A stretch of DNA of 64,000 nucleotides from assembly GCA_029204225.1 (NCBI GenBank), contig CM055093.1:2706887-2770886 (forward strand). The letters are read 5' to 3'. The stretch is from Diphasiastrum complanatum. Its lineage: Eukaryota > Streptophyta > Lycopodiopsida > Lycopodiales > Lycopodiaceae. Positions 20,240 to 30,930 of the stretch are shown here, in pieces. The position numbers were made by a program, and so were the translations under genes. The notes under the pieces were generated by a model. The model did no database searches, was not told the origin of the DNA, and was given only the letters and a program-made list of their open reading frames with translations. Every line of letters starts with the position of its first letter. Positions within the stretch are counted from its first letter, which is position 1.

Positions 20240-22579
20240 ATGGCAACCTCAATTGGAGTCATGTTGGAAGCCAATGATAGGCTTACCTCAAGTAACTATT
20301 CATTATGGAAAGTGAGGATGGAGTCACTTCTTGAGATGAATGATGTTTTGAAAATTGTTGTAGGTTTGGAGGAGAGACCAGCAACACAACAAGATCAATT
20401 GAGGTATGACAAGAGGTCCAAGAAGGCTCTACACATGATAAAGATGAATGTTACCAATGAACTTCTCAAGGAAGTTGGTAAGTGCACATCATCTTTGGAA
20501 GCTTGGAATTCATTGAAGAAGCTTTATGAATCCAAGTCTACTTCTAGAGTGTTGACTCTAAGAATGCAAATCTTTTCTTGTTTGCAAAAGAATGAAGAAA
20601 GTCCAAGTACTTTTGTTTTGAGAATGAAAGCATTGAATGATGAGTTAGCTTGCATAGATGAAAGCATTAAGGAAGGGGAGCTTATTCAAGTGATTCTTAA
20701 TGGCTTGTTGGATGCTCATGCTAACATTGTTCAAAGTATTGCTATTCAAAAGACTTTGCCAAGTTTGATGGATCTTCAAGAGATCTTGATCAATGAGGAA
20801 TATAGGCTTCAAGCAAGAGGTGGATCTACATCGACATTTCAAAAGAATGCTATGTTCACAAAGGACAAATTCAAGGGCAAAACCAAAAGCAAGTGGTCTA
20901 AAGGGCAAGATCAAGTGGATGCTTCTTCAAGTGGCAAAAAGAAGGATAGATAAAAGCTCAAGTGCTTCTATTGTGGCATCAAAGGACACTTTGCAAGTGA
21001 GTGCTACAAGAAGAAGAGAGATCAAGGAGACAAGCAAGGTAATCTTACTCTTGATGAGGATGGTTTGGATGTGCAAGATTCAAATGATGATGCTTTTGTG
21101 ATGTCTTCATGTATGCTTTCTAATGATGGAGATCTAGATCCTTGGTGGATTGATAGTGGAGCAAGTTCACACATGACCTTTCACAAAGAGTACTTCACTT
21201 CTTTGTTGGCATATGGAGATGACAAGAGGGTGATCTACACGGCCAATGATGGTGAGTGTGCAATCAAAGGGATTGGCACAATTCCTATTTCTCTCTCTAC
21301 AAATAGGAATGTTCATTTGGAGGATGTCTTGTTTATTCCATCTATTACCAAGAATTTGCTTAGTGTGAGTCAAATGCTAAGTAAGGGCCTCAAGGTGGAG
21401 TTTGATGGAGATGCTTGTTTGATCAAAAGGAAGGATGTCTTGATTGGAAAAGGTAAAAGACAAGGGAAGTTGTTCAAACTTGATGCTTGTGTTATTGCTA
21501 ACCAAGTTGGATGTGTTGCAAGGGAGCAAATTTCTATTCAAGAGGTTTGGCACAAGAGGATGGGACACCTCAACTTCAAGTCATTGGAGGTAATGGCAAG
21601 GAAGAAGGTTGTGATTGGTCTTCCAAGTTCCTTACGTAATGACAAGCATGTTTGTGAGTCTTGTGCTTTGTCTAAGTCACATAGACTACCTTATACTAGA
21701 TCTATTTCTAGATCTACAAAGCCTTTTCAACTTGTACATTCGGATATTCATGGATTTACTACAATTAGCAATAGTGCAGCTAAGATGTATGTAACATTCA
21801 TTGATGATTTTAGTAGATTTTGTTGGATCTATCTACTAAAGAGCAAGGATGAAGTGTATGATGTCTTTGTCAAGTTCAATAATGCAAGGGAGAACCAATT
21901 CTCCACAAAGATCAAGTGCTTGAGAGGTGACAATGGTGGTGAGTACATATCTAACAAGTTCAAGGCCTTTTGTGATGAGCATGGGATCAAGAGGGAGTAT
22001 ACAACATCAAGGACCCCACAACAAAATGGAGTGGCTGAAAGGAAGAATAGAACTTTATGTGAAAGTGCTAAAGCTATGAGGTTAGGTGCTAATCTTGACA
22101 AACCATTTTGGGATCAAGCTTTGTTGTGTGCCAATTTCTTGTGCAATAGGTGGCCGAGTGCTATTTTGGATGGAAGGACACCTTTTGAGATGCTATTCAA
22201 GAGGAGGCCAAGTGTCAACTTTCTAAGAACCTTTGGATGCACATGCTATGTCAACATTACTCTTGATGATAGGACCAAGGAGGATCCATCTTCAAGAAGA
22301 GATATTTTTGTTGGATATAGTGAGGTGAGTAAAGCCTACAAGGTTTACATTCCTTCTACTAACAAAGTGATTGTTGGTAGAGATGTCGTTTTTGATGAGG
22401 AAAACATTCCAAAGGTGTCTTCAAGCATGATTGATGGTAAAGTAGATGGATCTAACATTCTTGATGTTGATGAAAAGGATCCTACTTTGGATGGTGGTGA
22501 TGATGGACCTTCATCAAGTCAAAAGCCAAGGAGAACATCAAGAGAAAGACAAGTACCTTCAAGGCTCACATATGATTAA
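20240..22579 (+). pseudogene. Ty1/copia Gag-protease-integrase, one internal stop
   Basis: The ATG at 20240 opens Gag (NYSLWKVRMESLLEMNDVLK, DKRSKKALHMIKMNVTNEL). A TAA at 20951-20953 interrupts the frame just before an intact zinc knuckle (CFYCGIKGHFASEC). The frame then continues through protease (WWIDSGASSHMTFHKEYF, catalytic Asp kept), the pre-integrase HHCC-like segment (VWHKRMGHLNF ... CESCALSKSH), and the integrase core with its triad in place: LVHSDIHGF, CLRGDNGGEYIS and QQNGVAERKNRTL. A further TAA at 22577-22579 ends it. Integrase would insert cDNA into the nucleus. This is the least damaged pol in the window. Confidence 0.92.
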
Positions 22580-22627
22580 AAGGGTAAGCAAGTAGTTTTT
22601 GAAAATTATGTTGCTTTCCTAACCTCT

Positions 22628-23359
22628 TTGGATGAGCCTACAAGTGTAGATCAAGCAAGGAAAGAAGAGGAGTGGATCCAAGCAATGGATCTCGAGTATC
22701 GATCTCTTATGAAGAGTGGAACATCTTTTGGAGGATCTTCTTGTGTACATGGAGCTATGCAAGTGGATGGATGTTATCTTGCCATAAAATCAAGTAATGG
22801 ATCTGGAAAGCAAATTTTGTTCAATGACTTTGATGGTCAAGTTGAAGATCAAGAGGTTGATCTCAAAGCGCTTCAACTAGTCAAAAGGGAAGTTGGCAAT
22901 TTGGAGCTAGTCAAGAGCATCAAAGGAGAGGTAATTGGCAAGGGTGTTATGGATCTATTTTTGCAGAATATTGAAGACTCAAGTAAGGTCAAAGGAGCAG
23001 CAAGGAAGTGTTGTTCAAGTTTACTTTACTTGTTCTATCTCATGTTTGAGCAATTTCATGTGGATGTGTGCAAATTGTCAAGATATGGTAAAACTAGCTA
23101 CATTGGTGAGCATTGTTTTGATGTTGGATTTGTACTAGCATTCTTGGCTGATTTTTCTGATGGAAATGAAGCTATTGGAGGTTCATTATGTCACTCATCC
23201 ATGGCTAAGTTCTCAAGTGTTGAGCTACTTGGTGCCAATACTTGGAGATTGTCAATTTTTGGTGAATTCATGGTCATTTTCTTGTGTTTGCATCTCAAAT
23301 TGTGTGTAGATGCTGATTTTTCTACATTGGTGAAATTGATAGTGTATTTCTCTTTCTAA
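22628..23359 (+). CDS. RT-start/tail fusion ORF of the nested element
   Basis: This 243-codon open frame begins with the first residues of the copia RT region (MDEPTSVDQARKEEEWIQAM, then DLEYRSLMKSGTSF), and at about residue 34 changes to sequence with no RT similarity: SCVHGAMQVDGCYLAIKSSN, NDFDGQVEDQEVDLKAL, KGVMDLFLQNIEDSSKVKG, SSLLYLFYLMFEQFHVDVCK. The tail spans 22718-23283, matches 2904-3470, and the frame ends inside the LTR remnant. I do not recognise the tail. It could be captured host sequence, or simply non-coding DNA that happens to be open here; the sister copy is not open. Confidence 0.4.
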   Translation: MDEPTSVDQARKEEEWIQAMDLEYRSLMKSGTSFGGSSCVHGAMQVDGCYLAIKSSNGSGKQILFNDFDGQVEDQEVDLKALQLVKREVGNLELVKSIKGEVIGKGVMDLFLQNIEDSSKVKGAARKCCSSLLYLFYLMFEQFHVDVCKLSRYGKTSYIGEHCFDVGFVLAFLADFSDGNEAIGGSLCHSSMAKFSSVELLGANTWRLSIFGEFMVIFLCLHLKLCVDADFSTLVKLIVYFSF

Positions 23360-23409
23360 CCAAAGATCATTCAAGTAGATTGGATCTTAAGGATCTGAAA
23401 TCTTTCACA
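23282..23409 (+). repeat. 3' LTR remnant (last 128 bp only)
   Basis: GTGTTTGCATCTCAAATTG through ATCTTTCACA matches 19511-19639 almost base for base. The first ~520 bp of the LTR are missing. The junction with the tail falls at a shared GTG, suggesting a deletion at microhomology after insertion. Confidence 0.9.
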
Positions 23410-23414
23410 TATCT

Positions 23415-25310
23415 TGCTTTTTGGAAAGCCAAGATATCAAGTTTCCTCCAAGATATATGACATAAGCACTTGTAGATTTTTGATCTGCTCTATCACTTGC
23501 AAAATCCGAGTCAGAATAACCAATAATAGAAAGATCTTCACTTTTATACAATAAACCAAAATCAAAAGCTGAAGATATATATTTAAGCACTGTCTTGGCC
23601 TTTTTCCAATGATAAATTGAAGGATTTTGCATAGTCTGGCTCAACTTATGAATACTAAAGCTAATGTCAGGTCTAGTTATTGTGAGCCAAATTAAGGAGC
23701 CTATAAGACTTCTAAAAAGTGTGATGTCCTCGAAGGATCTTTCATCACCTTTGTTAGAGTCCTTTACATTTTGCTCCATAGGTGTTTCTATACTCTTACG
23801 ATTCAACATATTGAACTTTTTTAACATTGAAAGAGCATACTTAGATTGACATATGAAAGTTTTATCTTTAAGAAAGTCAATCTCTAATCCTAGAATATAG
23901 TGAAGTTTTCCAAGATCTTGCATCTTGAACTCTTTTCCAAGTGCAATCTTGGTTTCCTCAACTAACTTGATACAACTTCCTGTCAGAATGATATCATCAA
24001 CATAAATAAGAAGGATGACAATATCTTTATCAAAAAACTTGACATATAAGGAAGGATCATAGTTACTAAGATTAAATCCTAGTGACTCGAGAAAGGTGTT
24101 AAGTCGAGAATACCATGACCTTGGAGCTTGCTTTAATCCATATAAACTTTTGAAGAGCAAGCAAACTTTTTCCTCATCATGGATGAACCCAATAGGTTGA
24201 TTTATATAGATCTCTTCTTCTATATAGCCATTTAGAAATGCATTAGAAACATCTAGTTGAAGAATTTGCCAATTGAAAAAACAAGCAAGATAAATTATGA
24301 TTCTAATTGACACCATCTTTGCAACTGGGGCAAAGGTCTCCTCATAATCAAGTCCATATACTTGAGCAAATCCTTTAGCACAAAGCCTAGCCTTGTGCTT
24401 GTTGATTGTGCCATCTTGATTATACTTGACTCAAAAAACCCATTTGCAACCAATGGTATGCTTGTTGGATGTAAGATCCACAAGTTCCCATGTATTATTG
24501 GCCATCAAAGCATCATATTCTTCCTTCATGGCAAGGTACCATTCCTTTGAGTTGATAACATCATATACATCCTTTGGCTCCTCATGAGAAATAAAATAGG
24601 CACAATTAGTGGAGTTGATTTCCACTTGCTTTCCTCTATCTTCATAGGTAAGCCTTCTAGGCTCGGATCTTTCTCTTTGAGATCTCCTTGGTGAAAAAAT
24701 TCAAGGTGACTCCTCCTCAAATCTCGGCCCCATCTCTCCATGATAATCTTCAAGGGTGATGATTGGAGTACCTTTGTGAGAATCTTTGAACTCGGCCTTC
24801 TCAAGAATGTATTTTTGATCTTCATGGAATATCACATCTCTACTCTCAATTGTAGTTGAGGTAGAGGGAACATAGATCCTGTAAGCTTTCTTGTTGGATG
24901 CATATCCAACCATGATCCCTTTAACAGAATTAGGATCATCTCTTTTCCTTGTTTCCAAGGGCATATTAACAAAGCAAGTACAACCAAAAACTCTAAGGTG
25001 ATCTACCTTAGGTTTTTTCTAAAACAAGACTTCAAAAGGTGTTTTTCCAACAAGAGCATTGTGAGGTAATCTATTGCACAAATAGTTTGCACAATTTATA
25101 GCTTCACCCCAATATTCAATAGGCAAAGAAGCTGCTACTTGAATTGCTTTAGCACAGTCACATAAAGATCTATTTTTCCTCTCTGCTACTCCATTTTGGG
25201 ATGGAGAATAGGCACAAGAAAACTCTCTCTTTATTCCTTCACCTTCACAATAATTATGAAACTTGTTGGAGATATATTCACCTCCTCACCCAAGAAAAAT
25301 GGCAAGTTGC
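23415..25310 (-). pseudogene. Ty1/copia integrase C-terminus and reverse transcriptase
   Basis: From 25310 leftward: end of the integrase core (SPSQNGVAERKNRSLCDCAK, with the third catalytic Glu), NCANYLCNRLPHNALVGKTP, VFGCTCFVNMPLETRKRDD, then RT from about 24625 (YDALMANNTWELVDL). RT motifs present are LQLDVSNAFLNGYIEEEI, FKSLYGLKQAPRSWYSRL and the catalytic LIYVDDIILTGS near 24000. The longest open piece is 24316-23405. Stops occur at about 25025, 24705 and 24432, and a frameshift near 25255. The first two integrase Asp residues are missing. Confidence 0.85.
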
Positions 25311-25334
25311 AAATCTATGTGAGCCTAAAGACAC

Positions 25335-25530
25335 TCAACACTATAATAGGTTATGTGGTTGCAACCAAGTAAAGATCTCCAAAATTTCAAAACAAGACTG
25401 CATTTGCCATTGAATGGAGAACTTACACTTATAAAGTGATGTCATTAGGACTCTATAATGCCCCAAGCAGTTTCCAAAGAAAGGCATTCAATCATGTTTT
25501 AGCAACATTTCATCCACACTTTTCTCGAGA
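25335..25530 (+). pseudogene. Ty3/gypsy reverse transcriptase fragment
   Basis: The + strand reads RLCGCNQVKISKISKQD, corresponding to the gypsy RT motif GFSGYNQVKI. After a one-base shift it reads KTAFAIEWRTYTYKVMSLGL and YNAPSSFQRKAFNHVLATFH, corresponding to TPFGLTNAPATFQR. The fragment stops before the YVDD motif. It is inserted between the truncated 5' side of the - strand copia element and non-coding DNA. Confidence 0.8.
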
Positions 25531-25599
25531 CAAGAAAATTTCAAGAAATAACAAGTTTCAACAGCTTTCCTTAAAATTCATCGCTAAGGTAGGTGTTGT

Positions 25600-25740
25600 G
25601 GGTCTATCACCAATCTTTGTGGAGGATACTATTGGATGTCTAATGGTCTCACCATTAAAATATTGTATAGCTAGGCTAATAAGTGCAAGGGAATTGGCAT
25701 CTTGTGAATATAAGCCCAACCTAATGAGCATGATTATCAG
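25600..25740. repeat. Second copy of the 8.7-kb dispersed repeat
   Basis: It resembles 8680-8820 over about 130 bp and ends at ATAAGCCCAACCTAATGAGCA, but lacks the palindromic extension seen at 8804-8859. Confidence 0.5.
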
Positions 25741-27774
25741 AATTGTAGATTAGAAATAAAGAGACTTGGGACATTAGTTAAAATAAAATAATATTAAGGC
25801 CTCAAAGTCAAGGTAGCTAAGCTTCTAAAATTAGAGGAACTTGCATACGGAAGCCCTTCTGCTTTCAAAAGAGCATGTGATATTCTCTTGAGCATGCTTT
25901 TCAACTTTGTCAACTTGCTTATATCACATAGTGCTATATATTCTATAGGCAGTTCAAGCCTTGGGAGTTACCTTATCCATTCTTGTAAACGTCACCAACT
26001 TTTTATATCAAATAACAATCAAGTGTAGATTATACACCATGATATGTGAATTGCAAGTGTGAACAAGATAAAGATATCAAATTAACCATACACATGAACA
26101 ATAACCATTTCTAAAAGGTTTGACCAAGAAATAAACCTTAGTTTTTGACCACTATACATTCTTGGCTTTGCAAGAAGAAAGACAAAAATGTTACTAAAAT
26201 TTTAAGGAATTATGGTATTTTGGACCAATATCAATGTTGGTTTATATGTAATGGTCAAGTTAGAGCCATCTTGTCATGAGAGATATTTCACCGTTGATTT
26301 TGGAAACATGTTATTGACTAATCGCATTCACACAATTGTGTTTCAAGTGCAAAAAGGATAAGGACCAATATCATTGATTTTGTGTGGGGCACTTGACAAA
26401 TGAAATAGAAAAAAAGCAACAAGCTAGAAACTTTTGTTTTTTAATTCCCAACAACTATTACTGATTGATTTGAAAATATTGTGTATATTCTAGTGCTAGT
26501 TCTACCACATCTAGATTCATAGCACTTGCTACATTCATGACCATATTATTGCATTGTCAAAAAGTGAGCGGAGCATTAAGTCAAAATTCCATATGAACTT
26601 GTTATCCTTGGAAGCAAAAAAAGGTATCCAAATTTGCAGTAAGATCACAAATCCAAGAGGTGGAACCACTAACGCACTATGGAACCACTACCATGTTGGT
26701 CAAAAAAGACATGAGTTGCGCATTTTACTTTTGAGAAACATGAGATATTAAATACATGGATTTGTGTCAATATTGCAAACACAAAAAGTTTCATTTTTGA
26801 AGTATGCACACAATGCATGGGTGAGAATTACATGCATTGTGTGGTGTTGTGATCAAGGGTTGAATCAAGCATGATGTCAAATTTAATCATGTATTGATAT
26901 ATAGTTGATTCAATAGAGATTGCTACAAAAAATGTAAAAAGGTTGAGTATGTCACCAATACAACAACAAGCCTTTGTAAAAAAGTACTAGTTACAATTTA
27001 TCAAGAGCAGATTTTGAATCAATCTAAGTTGAAAACATATCACTACCTATAACCAAAGCCAAATCACCACCATAAGAACCAAAGTTGGAATCTCACTAAC
27101 AAGCCGATGGTGATAATATCATTACATGAAACCATTAACTCAAAGAGCCAAATCTTAGAACAATCAAAGAAGTCACATAGGCCAAGAGCACTTTTCAAAG
27201 CTTTATCTTCTTGATTCACATGCTCATTAACTTTAAATTTTCACAAAATGTCAACAATGCTAAAACCTAACTACCTATAGTGCCAATGTGTAGGTTTCAC
27301 TAGGCCCCCTCAAAGAGAAATGAAGGGACTTTCCAACTAGATACAATGGTTGAGGATAAAGTTAGATTTTGATCGATGGATTAGCTTACCCAAGCTTTCT
27401 TTAGTGCATTATGACATGTAGCTCTTCACTTGTGTCCCTTCTCAACATCCATTTTTATTCAAGAAACAAGAATTGTTAGTGCGAGAATCTACTGCTGCTA
27501 GCAACGATTCTGCCTCACAAAACCTACTTACCATTGACCAGCCATGTTGCGCAAGCATCTGCTAGCTCTCTGTTCACTGATTCACCAACTATGTGTGCTC
27601 GGATTCTACTTCTTCAATGTTAGCGCAAGTATCTCTTTGTCTCTATTGATCTGCTAGCACCTCTTCTTCCTCTATTTGCACTGATTCTGACCTTGTGTGC
27701 TGCTATTCTTCTAACAGAGAGTCTGCTAAGCAACAGTTCTATCTGGTAACGGGTCTGCCATGTAGTATAGCAGT
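25741..27774. other. Gene-free AT-rich stretch
   Basis: No open frame with coding character on either strand and no element end, RNA gene or tandem array that I can identify. Confidence 0.6.
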
Positions 27775-27823
27775 TGTCTCTGTTAGTATAATGGTAGTTT
27801 GTCCCGCCTGTCAGTGGCACACC
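27775..27823 (+). tRNA. tRNA-Asp-like 5' half (pseudogene or SINE head)
   Basis: GTCTCTGTTAGTATAATGGT followed by AGTTTGTCCCGCCTGTCA matches the 5' half of plant tRNA-Asp(GTC): acceptor 5' strand, D-arm with the A-box (TAGTATAATGGT), anticodon stem CCCGC and the GTC anticodon loop. After the anticodon the match ends: the 3' stem strands and a proper B-box are absent (the nearest candidate is GATCTTGATCC at about 27833). It cannot fold as a tRNA. It may be a tRNA pseudogene or the head of a tRNA-derived SINE. Confidence 0.65.
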
Positions 27824-27914
27824 TACGACCTGATCTTGATCCTTTACTAGCAATGGAAGCTCAACTTGGATATAGGATCTATCAAAACTCGATTCCTACT
27901 TTCTACAAACCTAA

Positions 27915-28200
27915 AAAGTGCTTCTTACAACTGTCACTCAACAGTTGTAGCAAGAACTCCTCAGGGAGCCAAAAATCGGGAGACATCAGAACTCAGTGGA
28001 AGAGTGGATCAATCTCCAAGTCCTACACATCTACCTGATGCTAACACAAATGGGAATCCTACAAAGTGCTTCCTACAACTGTCACTCAACAGTTGTAAGA
28101 AGAACTCCTCAGGGAGCCGATAACTAAGAAGCATCTGAATTGAATGGAATGATGGATCAACCTTCAAGCCTTGCACATCTACCTGATGCTAATCACAAAC
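27915..28200. repeat. 148-bp tandem repeat, two copies, each with a hairpin
   Basis: Copies start at 27915 and 28063 with AAAGTGCTTC. Each carries ACAACTGTCACTCAACAGTTGT, whose 7-8-bp arms are perfect inverted repeats, then AAGAACTCCTCAGGGAGCC, and ends with CACATCTACCTGATGCTAA. The copies have diverged mainly in the middle. Confidence 0.9.
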
Positions 28201-29849
28201 CAGTCCTTAAGAGAGAAATAGACGACAACAAATACATTTTTACATCAGTACTTAAACTATATGCATGAAGATGGAGCATGGAAAGGAATGCAAGCAGTAG
28301 AAACTTCAATTAACAAAGCTATGAAACTCGTGGTGGAGGCCTCTATCTATACCCATGAGATGTAGAATCCAATTGTATCATATTTTGGAGTCCACCTCTT
28401 GCAGTTGAGTGAATCCCAATCTATAATGATTTGAGTTCCACCTCTTACTTGATAATAGGAGGCCTCTTTATTAAAAACATAACTCAAGTTGAGATAGTCT
28501 AAATTGCTAGCTCCCACATGGCTATCCATCTTTTGGGAATTACCATGGGGGTCACAGCATATTCATTTAGCCTAGCACTAATAATTCTCATGCTCTCAGA
28601 CTCGGCTCTCAACTTCATCTCTGCTGGAAACCCTTTTTGGGTGATGAGACACTGCATCGACACATCAGGGGCATGGCATCAGCTAACATTATCCTCCCCC
28701 TATAGTGTTGCAGGTCCCACTACAATGCCTCAGCTTTGACACTTGATTATTGGAAAGTCATGGATCAGCATTTGCCTACGTAAAACCAAGAACTTATTGG
28801 TTGCATTGTCACGTGTCTCGGCAAAACTTCAAAATCGCAGCAGCTTATTAGGGTAGCCCTGCGTAACCGAGAGTCTCTTGCTTGTTCCTTTCAGCTTCTC
28901 CTCCATCAAGAGATTTCTCATAGCCTATCTCCTTTTTGATGGCTTCGAATGTGATGAATCTCGTTCTTTATGCCCAACGAAATAGGTCCCAGATAAGGCC
29001 TAATCACTGGTATAAGCTTGTTCGTATAAAAGCTCTCGATCATCTGAACATATTGTCCTATGAAAATTACCTTTGAATCTTTTCTCTAGATTTCTCGGAC
29101 AATTTCCTTGTAAGTCTTGCCAAATAATCATGAATTGTCTTGGCACTCTTTGTATTCTCTTTCTACTTTAGGGTGTCGAAGTCTCAGCCTCATCGACACT
29201 CTTGTCTCGACGAGAAGAGGAGAATCTTCAATTGGTAGGTCACACAAACCTTGGGTTATCAGTCTTCAAGGAGGTTATGAAACTGGTGGTAGAAACAGAG
29301 TGGATGGATAGGTTGATGATGGTAGGGAAACATGATGAGGGGTTTGGTGGAAGGTGAAGGAATTGACAATATCATAGTTGCAGCTTCAAATCTTTGTAGT
29401 GTTGAGCTTTGATCACTAATTACTTGGTATGGAGCTCACTTTATCCTAGAGGTCCACTGACGTTTTTATCTTTTTTATTTGTTGAGACTCGGCCAAGATC
29501 TTGTCTTGCTTCTTGATCTTTTCTTTTGTATTGGCCTTCTCAGCTGGATCTCTTTGATTCTTTTTCTTTATTTTGTATTTTCTTTTCTTTCAACTTCACT
29601 TGCTTTCTTTCTGATTGACCAACCAATGTAGGTGGTAGTTGGTCTCTACAAGACATTATAATGATCTTTTAGCTGCCTTGGTAAGACTACTAGGGTTTGA
29701 AAAGAGATGAATGGTGAGATGGTGGAATTACAGAAAGATGTACGGTAAGGTGGTGGTGGTGGTATTCTGATGATGGAAGTTGCGATAGATGGTGTGGATG
29801 ATATAACAGACATGAAAGTAGATACAAATGTTGTGGCAAGAGAAATTGA
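28201..29849. other. No gene recognised
   Basis: A motif GGAGGCCTC occurs at about 28334 and 28465 with similar surroundings (TCCACCTCTTGC, TCCACCTCTTAC), a degenerate direct repeat. Part of 28780-29200 on the - strand (around SIHDYLARLTRKLSEKS-like frames) faintly resembles a gypsy Gag, with many stops; I would not assign it. At 29690-29800 there is a GGTGG-rich simple stretch. Confidence 0.4.
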
Positions 29850-30100
29850 ATGGTGAGAGAATTGCCTATGATAGAAGACCACTTGAAGACGATGTGCGAG
29901 TCATGTGCGTATGGGAAGCAACATCGAGAGAAGTTCAATAAAGGTGGTGTTGCAAGGGCCCTTCCTCAACAAATTACGGTGGCAAATGATGGAGGGCATC
30001 GGCACGACAATCTACCACTCCCGACAGCAATAGTCTCGCCTCCAAAAAGCACAAAAGATCAAGACGAAAAGGCGTCACCAATTCAATAAGGAGGGGGATA
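29850..30100 (+). pseudogene. Ty1/copia pre-integrase fragment, run into a polypurine tract
   Basis: MVRELPMIEDHLKTMCESCA followed by YGKQHREKFNKGG is the CxxC part of the copia pre-integrase domain. The integrase core that should follow is absent; instead about 90 bp of unrelated sequence leads to AATAAGGAGGGGGATAA, a polypurine tract. Confidence 0.75.
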
Positions 30101-30101
30101 A

Positions 30102-30850
30102 TGTTATCAACTGTGCTAACATAGAAAAAATAAAAAAATAATAATAAAACTCCGTGGCATGTGTTTTGTAAGACCACGTATGAGTATCTGTTAATAAACT
30201 TCAAGCCATGGCATGTGTTTTGTAAATCCATGAGTAGAAGCTTAAATAATAATAAAATAGCTTAAACTTAGATTTGGAACTTAGACTTAGGAAACTTAAG
30301 ACTAGAAATATTTTATCTTGAATTTTCCTAAGTTAAGAAATTTGAAGTTCTAAATCCTAAGTTAGAAGTTCTTGAAAAGCTAAAAACTAATTAGTCCCAT
30401 AAGTTAGTAGACAATTATGGAAGACCCTCCTTGCCATAAAAGGAGAGGTATTTGCATTGTAACCAACACTTTTGAGATTAAGCTATCTTGCTCTCTATTT
30501 TGGAGAATTATCATTCTATGCCATTTGTGTTCCCTTTGGAAAGGTGCATAGCTTGAGGGAAAGTGCTCGGGCCTCCTCTTGCCTCCTTTTCATCGGTTTA
30601 TTGTGGCATGTTCTTTATTGCTTATTTGCTTAATATTCGCCGCAATATTATTTTATTACCCTTTGGGTTTTAAGTAGAATTTAGATTAAACATCTTGCTA
30701 GTTGGGTAAGCCTTAGCAAGGATTTGTATTTTGTCACCTTAGATAGTTTCATTTCCGTTTTGAGCACTAGTTGGGTAAGCCTTAGTGCTTCCATCATTAT
30801 GTCTTAGTTTCGCATTTCGGTTTGAACCTTGGTAGAAACTTAAAAAGTGG
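30102..30850 (+). repeat. Probable copia LTR after a polypurine tract
   Basis: TGTTATCAACTGTGCTAAC follows the purine tract directly. A CCATAAAAGG box near 30435, followed by transcript-like T-rich sequence, supports an LTR. The 3' end is uncertain; two near-identical CTAGTTGGGTAAGCCTTAG motifs (about 30699 and 30764) lie near it. Confidence 0.55.
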
Positions 30851-30930
30851 ACAAATCTCTACATCTCTATACTACACCTGTAAGTAGATCTAGCCACCGC
30901 ACACACTAGAAATACTTCCAATAGGTATTC

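Larger units (their letters stand above)
18989..23409 (+). mobile_element. Nested Ty1/copia element lacking RT and RNase H
   Basis: A complete 5' LTR (18989-19639), primer site, Gag-protease-integrase (20240-22579), start of the RT region, a 565-bp tail and a 128-bp 3' LTR remnant. It is flanked by TATCT at 18984-18988 and 23410-23414, a 5-bp target-site duplication. The insertion lies inside RNase H of the - strand element. The polymerase region ends after the first 30 or so residues of the RT domain (LEYRSLMKSGTSF), so the element needed proteins from another copy in order to move. Confidence 0.9.
17643..25310 (-). mobile_element. - strand Ty1/copia element, split by a nested insertion
   Basis: Integrase C-terminus and RT lie at 25310-23415 and RNase H at 18988-18544. 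The two halves join exactly once the 18989-23409 insertion is removed: SWLSKKQDI continues as VSLSSCEAEYKAL. A polypurine tract (TTTTTAGGAGGAG) and LTR (18528-17643) follow. Gag, protease, the integrase N-terminus and the 5' LTR are missing; the 5' side joins a + strand gypsy fragment near 25320. Confidence 0.85.

Noticed and set aside
27915-28200. CRISPR-like array
   Set aside because: Only two 148-bp units, no spacers and no cas genes in a plant genome; a simple tandem duplication.
28780-29200. - strand gypsy Gag
   Set aside because: Suggestive residues but stops in every frame and no defining Gag motif; left unassigned.
29646-29938. - strand Pro/Ser-rich frames
   Set aside because: Complement of a GGTGG-rich simple stretch next to a + strand copia fragment.
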